From assembly GCA_026994735.1 (NCBI GenBank), contig JALWQD010000165.1:1-6276 (forward strand): 6,276 bases of DNA. The letters run 5' to 3'. The first letter of the stretch is position 1. Every line of letters starts with the position of its first letter. The stretch comes from Gammaproteobacteria bacterium (GTDB lineage Bacteria; Pseudomonadota; Gammaproteobacteria; SZUA-140). This document shows positions 1 through 6,130 of the stretch, one piece after another. A program made the position numbers and the translations under genes. The notes below the pieces were generated by a model. It ran no database searches and was not told where the DNA came from. It saw only the letters and a list, made by a program, of their open reading frames with translations.

Positions 1-890
1 CCGGTTGAGTTCCAGCTAAAGGTCGTCGCTGCTCCGGTAGTAACAGCGTTGACTGTACGTCCGCCCAAGAACGCTGTCTCCGTCACACCATGGGTATCGA
101 CCACTGGACCACTGGCAAAAAAGCCACCGCTTTGACGCCCCTGCCAACCCGACTTGTCGATTTGGCGAAATTCCTGCTTTTTGGTCGCATCGAAAGGATC
201 AAGAAAGATGGTCGAACTCAAGGCTGTTTTCTTGCCAATTTGAACTCCACCATTACAGCTACCGCTAATACTGCACTCCCAGTAGGCATACTCGGTGTAA
301 TTAAAACCGGTGTTAAACTGGAGGCCGGTAAAGGGATCAATTTCATCGATGCTCTGTGCCAGTTCAATGTTAAATTGATCGGCCAGATTAGGCTCAACAC
401 TCTTGGCAAAGTTGCGCTGAACAACGGCTGTACTCTCAAAACCGGCGGCCAGGTCACGAATATCCTGCTTCAGCGCCAACCCCTGACAGTCCTGGAAGTT
501 ATTCGGCAGGCTGCCAGCAATGGCATTACAGTCCTGATTGGTCAGAAAAGGGGTAAAACCTTCGGAGGCAAACTCAAGATTGGCAGCCGCACCTGAAAGT
601 GACGGATCACCGCTGACATCAGCCTCGGTCATGATCAAACGGATAAAATGCTGGCCATTATCAAGCAGCACTTCTTCCTGGAGAAAACCATTATCCTGGG
701 ACAAAATCCGACAGGATGTGACGCCCGGCGCAGTACAGGAAGCGGTGGTATCAATGACACCATTATTGACCTGCCAGCCAGCATAATTATAGTTTGTTCC
801 CAACTGCGGCGGCGCAGCAAAGGCAACAATCGATGGAAAAAGCAAACTCAAGGCGAGCGACGCCTTACGCAAACCATTGGTCGAAATCAT
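1..890 (-). CDS. Exported protein of unknown function, N-terminal 296 residues (runs off the left edge)
   Basis: Reading the minus strand from an ATG at 890 gives 296 open codons with no stop before the window edge, so the gene is partial. The start is supported by AGAGAGG eight bases upstream and by the signal peptide it yields: basic residues near R8 and K9, a hydrophobic core over about 10-24, and an A-F-A cleavage site after residue 25. The mature part is soluble-looking, rich in Asn, Gly, Thr and Asp. It has six cysteines in close pairs (C52/C60, C121/C135, C206/C212), which fits three disulfides in an oxidising compartment. I do not recognise a family, and no catalytic motif is visible. 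It could be a periplasmic, surface or secreted protein; sorting signals, if any, would lie in the missing C-terminus. It is divergent from the efflux operon. A 168-codon ORF on the opposite strand (90-596) is a shadow of this gene. Confidence 0.82.
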   Translation of the reverse strand, partial: MISTNGLRKASLALSLLFPSIVAFAAPPQLGTNYNYAGWQVNNGVIDTTASCTAPGVTSCRILSQDNGFLQEEVLLDNGQHFIRLIMTEADVSGDPSLSGAAANLEFASEGFTPFLTNQDCNAIAGSLPNNFQDCQGLALKQDIRDLAAGFESTAVVQRNFAKSVEPNLADQFNIELAQSIDEIDPFTGLQFNTGFNYTEYAYWECSISGSCNGGVQIGKKTALSSTIFLDPFDATKKQEFRQIDKSGWQGRQSGGFFASGPVVDTHGVTETAFLGGRTVNAVTTGAATTFSWNST

Positions 891-985
891 CAGACCGACC
901 TCTCTTCTATATTTCTGTTTAACTAAATATGTGCAGAGCGGCAGCAATATCTTTCTCAGCCGATTTGCAACTCGTCCAGACCCAA

Positions 986-1000
986 CTACATTGAACGTAG
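986..1000 (-). repeat. Small inverted repeat at the predicted 5' end of the leftward transcript
   Basis: Read on the minus strand, CTACGT-TCA-ATGTAG can form six pairs, one of them G-U, with a three-base loop. It coincides with the inferred transcription start of the exported-protein gene. It could therefore be a 5' stem that protects the mRNA or a small operator. It is short and could be chance. Confidence 0.3.
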
Positions 1001-1004
1001 GGCA

Positions 1005-1034
1005 ATTATACCTGAGTTGCGCAGAAAACACCAA
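1005..1034 (-). promoter_or_regulatory. Candidate sigma-70 promoter for the exported-protein gene
   Basis: On the minus strand a perfect TATAAT lies at 1010-1005, with TTGGTG at 1034-1029 as a partial -35 (TTG conserved) at 18-base spacing. Transcription would begin near 998, giving a leader of about 108 bases before the ATG at 890. The -10 match is seen directly; the -35 is weak and the start point is inferred. Confidence 0.45.
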
Positions 1035-1037
1035 TTA

Positions 1038-1053
1038 TGAGAAATAATTCTCA
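1038..1053. promoter_or_regulatory. Perfect 16-bp palindrome, candidate shared operator
   Basis: TGAGAA-ATAA-TTCTCA is an exact inverted repeat with six-base arms. It lies immediately upstream of the leftward -35 element and just before the candidate rightward -10 at 1056-1061, so a dimeric regulator bound here could affect both promoters. The arms resemble Fur-box half-sites, but the whole is one base longer than the usual 7-1-7 arrangement, so a Fur assignment is uncertain. No regulator gene is in the window. Confidence 0.42.
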
Positions 1054-1055
1054 AA

Positions 1056-1061
1056 TATAAA
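1056..1061 (+). promoter_or_regulatory. Candidate -10 box for the efflux operon
   Basis: TATAAA matches five of six bases of the -10 consensus. No good -35 is found at 16-18 bases upstream; the sequence there is AATTAT-like and lies beside the 1038-1053 palindrome. A promoter needing an activator at the palindrome would look like this, but so would a chance AT-rich hexamer. The start would be near 1068, with a leader of about 148 bases. Confidence 0.28.
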
Positions 1062-1075
1062 ACTGAAAATCCCGA

Positions 1076-1096
1076 CCAGAAACCATCAGGTTTTGG
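1076..1096 (+). repeat. Leader hairpin upstream of the efflux operon
   Basis: CCA-g-AAACC-ATCA-GGTTT-TGG folds into eight pairs with one bulged G and a four-base loop. It lies near the start of the predicted leader RNA. No T-run follows (the next bases are TAAAAGATG), so it is not an ordinary intrinsic terminator. A role in mRNA stability or in control of the downstream genes is possible but unproven. Confidence 0.35.
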
Positions 1097-1215
1097 TAAA
1101 AGATGTCTTTATTCGAGGCTCTTGCGGCGGGTACTTTCAGCGCTTTCATTAGCGGCACTGATCAGCGACAATAGCCAGCCAGTAACATCTCAAACATTGC
1201 AAAGGTATCCAGACC

Positions 1216-2280
1216 GTGCGTGCCGTCTTGTCTCTTCTGAGCTTCGTCCTGCTGCTGTCGCTGTCTTCTGTCGCCGCAGTCGAACGCATCCCCGTAAAAA
1301 CTGTTCTCCTGGCAAAGGTCATCAAGCAGGAACAACAGGATGCCCCTGCCGTCATCCTGTCACTGGACAGCCCTCTCATTGCCGCAGAAATTAGCGGTCG
1401 TATTACCGAATTACCCTTACAAGCCGGTGACACTATCCGTGCCGGACAACTGTTAGTGGCCATAGACTGCCGATCGCCAGATGCCCGAAAACAGCTTTCC
1501 GAGGCTCAATATGCCACGGCAAAAGCACGCCTGCGCTTTGCCAAGTCACAATTAAAACGCGCTCATGAATTAATGCGCAGACAGAGTATTAGTGATGAAT
1601 TACTTGATCAGCGCCGTTTTGAACTCGCTGACGCCAAAGCCAGCCTCGCCCGTTGGCAGGCCGATTTGATGCTCCGGCAACTGGATATCGATCACTGTCA
1701 CATCAGAGCCCCCTGCGACGCCATCATCAGCCAACGGCTGGCCAGGGTTGGATCGTTGGCAAGTCCGGGCATGGCATTACTGAAACTCATCAGAAAACAG
1801 CCCAGTGAGGTCAGTGCCCGCCTCAATAATGACGAAGCGAGAGCACTCAGACAAGCACTGGCAAGCTATTTTGTTTATCAGCACAAGTCTTACCCGTTGA
1901 CCTTGCGCAAACTATCAAAACTTGTCGACAGTCGCAGCCGTACACAACAGGTACGGTTACGTTTTAGCGACAGCAACCCCCTGCCAATCGGTACTCCGGG
2001 CCGTTTGATCTGGCATTCAGATCAACCATTGATTAGCGCCGATTACCTGGTCAGGCGTGATGGCAGACTGGGTATTTTTGTTCGCGCAGAAACGACCGCT
2101 ACCGCTCGTTTCATTGCTCTTCCTGATGCCCGTGAAGGTCGACCGGCACGACTTCCCCGACAGCTATTAAAGAAAACCGGCCTTCGCCTGATTACCGCAG
2201 GCCGACAATTACTTCATGACGGGCAAGCCATCGAGGAGAAAGTCAACGACGATAACGAGGCTGTGAAAACGCCTGCATGA
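1216..2280 (+). CDS. RND efflux periplasmic adaptor (HlyD/AcrA-type membrane fusion protein)
   Basis: This is the 354-residue periplasmic linker of a tripartite pump. GTG at 1216 is the likely start: AAAGG at 1201-1205 precedes it, an in-frame stop lies at 1183, and there is no ATG between. It begins a signal peptide (hydrophobic 4-19, V-A-A cleavage after residue 21) with no lipobox cysteine, so it is probably not a lipoprotein. The order is: first lipoyl half at about 44-85 (I-S-G-R-I then A-G-D-T-I-R-A-G), alpha-helical hairpin at about 87-157, second lipoyl half at about 160-190 (I-R-A-P), then beta-barrel and membrane-proximal parts. The hairpin tip has R115, L119 and S126, with D131 following, matching the spacing of AcrA R128/L132/S139, which contacts TolC. 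The only three cysteines (C85, C161, C167) flank the lipoyl halves. The gene overlaps the permease gene by four bases, marking an operon. Substrate is not predictable. Confidence 0.93.
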   Translation: MRAVLSLLSFVLLLSLSSVAAVERIPVKTVLLAKVIKQEQQDAPAVILSLDSPLIAAEISGRITELPLQAGDTIRAGQLLVAIDCRSPDARKQLSEAQYATAKARLRFAKSQLKRAHELMRRQSISDELLDQRRFELADAKASLARWQADLMLRQLDIDHCHIRAPCDAIISQRLARVGSLASPGMALLKLIRKQPSEVSARLNNDEARALRQALASYFVYQHKSYPLTLRKLSKLVDSRSRTQQVRLRFSDSNPLPIGTPGRLIWHSDQPLISADYLVRRDGRLGIFVRAETTATARFIALPDAREGRPARLPRQLLKKTGLRLITAGRQLLHDGQAIEEKVNDDNEAVKTPA

Positions 2281-5200
2281 ACCATTTTCTGACCATTATC
2301 TTTCGCAATCATGTGCTCGCCAACCTGACCTTTGTCCTCGTCCTGGCGGTGGGTTTGCTGTCCTATTTAAATTTACCCCGGCAACAAGACCCCACCATTA
2401 ATTTCAACTGGATCGTGATTACCACCGTCATCTCGGGTGCCAGCGCTCCATTCGTGGAAAAAAAAGTAACCGACCCGATGGAAGATGCGGTCAAGAAGGT
2501 CCCTGACATCAAGTTCATGTCATCAAATTCACGCGAGGGTGTTTCCAGCATTCTCATTCGCTTTGAAGATATTGACGACCGCACTTTCGATAAAAGAGTG
2601 GCTTCATTACGGCGTGAAATCCAGAACAAGGAAGGCGAGTTACCGGCCGCAGCCGAAGACCCACAAATTCTCGAAATAACCAGTGCCAATGCCTTTCCAT
2701 CGGCGACAGTCGCCATTGTTGGCGAAGACTTTGATGAAACATTACGTCTGCAGGCGCATAATATCAAAAAGGATATTGAGCGTATTCGTGGTGTCGACCG
2801 GGTCGAGAGTATCGGCCAGGTCGAACCGGAACTACAGGTTCGCTTTGACCCACATGCTCTTGAAGCCCTTAATTTAAGTCCCGTCCAGATAACCGAGACT
2901 GTGAAGGCATTTTTTCAGGATATCGCTGCCGGCGATGTCCGCCTCGGACAACAGACCTGGCTCGTCCACTTAATCGGCAGCGATAGCAAACCATCGCTGC
3001 TCGGTGCACGGCCGATCACAGGTATCGCCGACGAAATTCGTCTTGATCGCGTTGCCCGCGTTCTGCGCGGCCGCTCGGAAGCGACCCAACTGGCCAGCTA
3101 TAATGGCCGCCCGGCGGTGATGTTGGCGATCAATAAACGTGCGGGTACGAATACCCTTGATCTCGTTGACCGCATCAACGCTTATCTACAACAACGCAAT
3201 GCGCTCAAAGCCAGCACGGCCGTTGAACTGATCCTTATTGATGACCAGACAACAATCACCCGCCAGGCCATCGCGGTCATGCAAAACAACGCCCTCATCG
3301 GGCTCGTTCTTGTCCTCCTCGTGGCCTGGTTATTTCTCGGCAGCCGTATTGCCGCACTGACAGCGATCGGCATTCCCTTCATACTCGCCGGTACCTTCTG
3401 GATCCTGTCGGCACTCGGCGAGACGCTTAATGTCATGGTTTTGCTCGGCGTTGTCATTGTCCTCGGTATGCTTGTCGACGATGCCGTTGTCGTTGTTGAA
3501 GGAATCTACTATCGCCTGCAACGGGGTGCCAATGCCCTGTCCGCCTGCCTTGACTCATTACAAGAAGTCTCCGGCCCGGTCACTGCCGCCGTGCTGACAA
3601 CCATTGCCGCTTTCGGGCCGCTGGTACTATTACCCGGTATCCTCGGTGATTTCATGCGTGTCGTACCGATGGTGGTCATCATTGGTCTCAGTCTGTCATT
3701 GCTCGAGTCCTTCTGGATGCTGCCAGCACATGTCATGGCCGCAGGTGTTCATTTCAGGCAGCCAGGACGGATCCAGAAATTGCGCATGCGCATGACCCAC
3801 TGGTTGCAGATTCATTATGTCCGCTTGCTGGTAAAGGCCTTGCGTCACCGGCTCAAGACCCTCGCCTTCCTGATATTATTATTTGCCGGCACAGTCATGG
3901 CCTTTGCCAGCGGCCAGATTCAGGTCGATTTCTTCGCCTCTGACCCCAAACGCATGTTTTATGTCAACATCGAAATGCCGCCTTCGACGCCGCTGGCACA
4001 AACACTGGCCAAGGTTGAGGACATTGAGGGCAAGGTACGGGCACATATATTCGACGGCGAAGCCCGTGCCCTGATCAGCTATGCCGGTAGCATGTTTACC
4101 GAGACTGAACCTCGTCTGGGTGACCAGGTCGGACAGATTATGGTCGGCCTGCATCCGCGTACTGAAGGTCTGCGTTCGGTCAACGAGATGATCGAGGGCA
4201 TGCGTGATGATGTCCTCAATACCCCGGGTCCAGTACAGATATCGTTTTTGCGCATGGCGGGTGGCCCACCGGTATCGAAACCAATCAGCATCAAGGTACG
4301 AGGCGATGATTACGCTACCATCCGTGCAGCCGCCAATGATCTGCGTGCCATCCTCAGCCACATTGAGCACATTGTCGACATCGAAGACGATGCCAGCAAG
4401 GGGCGTAATGAGTTAACGCTAAGACTGAACAATGACGCCGTCCGTCGGGCCGGCCTCGACCCGCGGGATATCAATCAGACTTTGTTATTGCTCGCCGATG
4501 GTCTCGTGGTCACCGATACTCGCGACCAGGGTGAAAAAATTGATGTCCGTGTCCTTGCTGAACAAGCACCGCTCGCTAATATTGACGATATTCTCAAACT
4601 GCGGCTGCCAGTAAAAAACAGCAGCCCGATTCCCCTCATCGACCTCGTCGAACGCCAGCATCAACAAGCGCTCGGAAATATCCGCCATTACAATTTTCGC
4701 CGGGCAATTACCGTCGAAGCTGATATTGCGCCCGACGAGGAAGGCAAAAAAATCGACACTCGCAGCGCCAATGCCATGATCATGACCGCTTGGCAGAAGA
4801 TTGCTGATCGCTACCCCAATGTCGACCTTGATGCCAGCGGTGAACTCGATGATATCAATGAAAGCATTGACAGCATGCTCGTCCTCTTCCTCGCCGGCAT
4901 CGGTGTCATGTATGCCATCCTGGGAACTCAATTCCGCAGTTATTATCAGCCCCTGATGATCCTCGTAACGGTGCCAATGGCCTTTACTGGTGTCAGTTAT
5001 GGTCTATTGGTCTCACAGAACCCGCTCAGCCTCTATACCATCTACGGCATCATTGCCCTTGCCGGTATTGCGGTCAATGCAGCCATCGTTCTAATCTCGG
5101 CCGGTAATGCCCGCCTTGAGGCTGGAATGAGCGTCCTTCACGCCACAATCTACGCAGCCCGCCGACGGGTCATACCGATTCTGATTACTTCGCTGACAAC

Positions 5201-5387
5201 GATCGCCGGGCTCTTTTCACTGGCTGTAGGCCTCGGTGGGCAATCGCTGATCTGGGGGCCATTGGCTACCGCTATCGTCTGGGGGCTGGCCTTCTCGACA
5301 GCATTGACACTGATCGTCATCCCCTTACTCTATCGCCAGTTTATGCATCGCAGCCATTTGCATTGCGGTGACGACAGGCAGTACTGA
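2277..5387 (+). CDS. RND-family efflux transporter permease (AcrB-like, HAE type)
   Basis: This is a full-length inner-membrane proton-driven exporter of 1036 residues (AcrB has 1049). It has the duplicated RND plan: TM1 at about 12-31, a periplasmic porter loop to about 335, TM2-TM6 at about 339-485, TM7 at about 526-545, a second large loop to about 865, and TM8-TM12 to about 1020. TM4 carries G-M-L-V-D-D with D401 and D402, matching AcrB D407/D408 of the proton relay. This pair argues for a drug/amphiphile pump rather than a CusA-type metal pump. R964 and T971 align with AcrB R971 and T978, but N934 replaces the TM10 lysine (K940). The ATG sits in ATGA overlapping the adaptor stop. The nearest ribosome site, GAGG at 2257-2260, is 16 bases away, so translation is probably coupled. 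No outer-membrane channel gene follows. Substrates cannot be told from sequence. Confidence 0.96.
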   Translation: MNHFLTIIFRNHVLANLTFVLVLAVGLLSYLNLPRQQDPTINFNWIVITTVISGASAPFVEKKVTDPMEDAVKKVPDIKFMSSNSREGVSSILIRFEDIDDRTFDKRVASLRREIQNKEGELPAAAEDPQILEITSANAFPSATVAIVGEDFDETLRLQAHNIKKDIERIRGVDRVESIGQVEPELQVRFDPHALEALNLSPVQITETVKAFFQDIAAGDVRLGQQTWLVHLIGSDSKPSLLGARPITGIADEIRLDRVARVLRGRSEATQLASYNGRPAVMLAINKRAGTNTLDLVDRINAYLQQRNALKASTAVELILIDDQTTITRQAIAVMQNNALIGLVLVLLVAWLFLGSRIAALTAIGIPFILAGTFWILSALGETLNVMVLLGVVIVLGMLVDDAVVVVEGIYYRLQRGANALSACLDSLQEVSGPVTAAVLTTIAAFGPLVLLPGILGDFMRVVPMVVIIGLSLSLLESFWMLPAHVMAAGVHFRQPGRIQKLRMRMTHWLQIHYVRLLVKALRHRLKTLAFLILLFAGTVMAFASGQIQVDFFASDPKRMFYVNIEMPPSTPLAQTLAKVEDIEGKVRAHIFDGEARALISYAGSMFTETEPRLGDQVGQIMVGLHPRTEGLRSVNEMIEGMRDDVLNTPGPVQISFLRMAGGPPVSKPISIKVRGDDYATIRAAANDLRAILSHIEHIVDIEDDASKGRNELTLRLNNDAVRRAGLDPRDINQTLLLLADGLVVTDTRDQGEKIDVRVLAEQAPLANIDDILKLRLPVKNSSPIPLIDLVERQHQQALGNIRHYNFRRAITVEADIAPDEEGKKIDTRSANAMIMTAWQKIADRYPNVDLDASGELDDINESIDSMLVLFLAGIGVMYAILGTQFRSYYQPLMILVTVPMAFTGVSYGLLVSQNPLSLYTIYGIIALAGIAVNAAIVLISAGNARLEAGMSVLHATIYAARRRVIPILITSLTTIAGLFSLAVGLGGQSLIWGPLATAIVWGLAFSTALTLIVIPLLYRQFMHRSHLHCGDDRQY

Positions 5388-5388
5388 C

Positions 5389-5847
5389 TTACCGCGCTAA
5401 ATGGCTCAGCCATCGATCAAGCTGGTTGGCAAAACGCTGTCTATCGCTCTGATTAAAAACAGCCTGCCCTCCTGTCTCAACACCACTGCTACGTAACTCC
5501 GTCATAAAATCACGCATACTCAGACGCTCACGGATATTGACCTCGTCATAGTGCTCGCCACGAGGACTGAGAACAGTCACCCCTTTGCCAATGACCTCAG
5601 CGGCGAGCGGGATATCGGCACTGACCAGGAGATCACCCGATACGGCATGAGCAGCAATATAATTGTCGGCAACGTCAAAGCCAGCCGGCACCTGAATCGC
5701 ACGAATATATGCTGAACGCGGTACTTGCAGGGGCTGATTAGCGATCAACAGCAGCTCCATCGCCATCCGCTCCGCTGCACGGTATAGGATATCCTTTATC
5801 ACACGCGGGCAAGCATCAGCGTCGACCCATATCTTAACTTTATTCAT
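5389..5847 (-). CDS. yaiI: YaiI/YqxD family protein (UPF0178, DUF188)
   Basis: This is a complete 152-residue cytoplasmic protein, the usual length for the family. The family signature D-A-D-A-C-P is at residues 9-14. D61 lies in the middle block (D-V-A-D-N-Y), and the block G-D-L-L-V-S-A-D-I-P-L-A follows at 71-82, with S-P-R-G-E at 94-98. The aspartates resemble the acidic cluster of PIN-like nuclease folds, but no activity is established for the family to my knowledge, so only the family is called. The ATG at 5847 has AGGT five bases upstream and a strong -10 box about 40 bases upstream. The gene is convergent with the permease gene, with one base (5388) between the two stop codons. It seems functionally unrelated to the pump. 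Confidence 0.93.
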   Translation of the reverse strand: MNKVKIWVDADACPRVIKDILYRAAERMAMELLLIANQPLQVPRSAYIRAIQVPAGFDVADNYIAAHAVSGDLLVSADIPLAAEVIGKGVTVLSPRGEHYDEVNIRERLSMRDFMTELRSSGVETGGQAVFNQSDRQRFANQLDRWLSHLAR

Positions 5848-5885
5848 TATTTACCTGATTGAGCTATTTTTTTTAAGTAAAATTG

Positions 5886-5914
5886 ATTATACTCGCGCGC
5901 AGGTAATCTGCTAT
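5886..5914 (-). promoter_or_regulatory. Candidate promoter of the yaiI-like gene
   Basis: The minus strand has a perfect TATAAT at 5891-5886. ATAGCA at 5914-5909 is a weak -35 (three of six) at 17-base spacing. Transcription would start near 5879, giving a leader of about 31 bases. The same AT-rich core reads TATACT on the plus strand at 5888-5893, so this spot might also fire rightward toward the helicase gene. Confidence 0.48.
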
Positions 5915-5927
5915 ATGATTACAAGTT

Positions 5928-5944
5928 ATCAGTTTCATACTGAT
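5928..5944. repeat. Inverted repeat ATCAGT-TTCAT-ACTGAT
   Basis: The two six-base arms are exact reverse complements around a five-base loop. The repeat starts nine bases after the TATGAT box, so it would lie at the extreme 5' end of a helicase transcript made from that box, or act as an operator there. The stem is AT-rich and not followed by a long T-run, so it is not a typical terminator. Confidence 0.35.
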
Positions 5945-6130
5945 TTCCCTACTCCTGCCAGTCCCTCTTGGTCTCGTTATAGCCGCTGACCCGGGCAAGC
6001 CCGTCTTGTCTGTGGCCCTTTGCCAAATAGGACTGTTCCCAGGAGATTAGCCAACCCAGCAGCCTGCCCCGCTAAACAAATCAATGCACGGGGAAAAGGT
6101 TGCGCCACATTTTTGGAGTTCCCCCCACAC

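Larger units (their letters stand above)
891..1215. other. Divergent control region between the exported-protein gene and the efflux operon
   Basis: This 325-base stretch holds no convincing gene. It is AT-rich in the middle (about 1005-1065). It contains a strong -10 box for the leftward gene, a weaker one for the rightward operon, and three inverted repeats (986-1000, 1038-1053, 1076-1096). A 23-codon reading frame at 1103-1174 is the only small ORF worth naming, and its ribosome site is poor. Both genes would have leaders of more than 100 bases if the promoter calls are right. Confidence 0.6.
5848..6130. other. Divergent intergenic region and leader of the helicase gene
   Basis: This 283-base gap has no gene I can support. 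Near its left end are the yaiI-like promoter and an eight-T run (5867-5874). The rest would be a long leader for the helicase gene. Rightward -10 candidates are TATACT (5888-5893) and TATGAT (5914-5919), both without a good -35. CGGG-CAAG-CCCG near 5991-6002 is a small GC-rich hairpin without a following T-run. No tRNA or recognised riboswitch is visible. Confidence 0.5.

Noticed and set aside
90..596. A 168-codon plus-strand ORF with an ATG start
   Set aside because: It lies wholly opposite the exported-protein gene, lacks a ribosome site, and has no recognisable domain. The minus frame has a signal peptide, a ribosome site and 296 open codons.
1076..1096. Intrinsic terminator upstream of the efflux operon
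   Set aside because: The hairpin is real but has no T-run on either strand and does not follow a gene in either direction.
1122..1394. A 90-codon plus-strand ORF overlapping the adaptor start
   Set aside because: Its second half is the adaptor gene in another frame, giving an Arg/Pro/Cys-rich peptide without family likeness. The overlapping frame encodes a clear adaptor.
3879..4370. A 163-codon minus-strand ORF inside the permease gene
   Set aside because: It is antisense to an unmistakable RND permease, with a composition dictated by the permease codons and no family features.
4485..4931. A 148-codon minus-strand ORF inside the permease gene
   Set aside because: Same reasoning: a shadow frame over conserved permease sequence, without an initiation site or domain.
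2277..5387. CusA-type heavy-metal RND permease
   Set aside because: The paired TM4 aspartates in G-M-L-V-D-D fit the HAE group, and no methionine-rich metal-relay pattern or CusF/CusB-like neighbour is seen.
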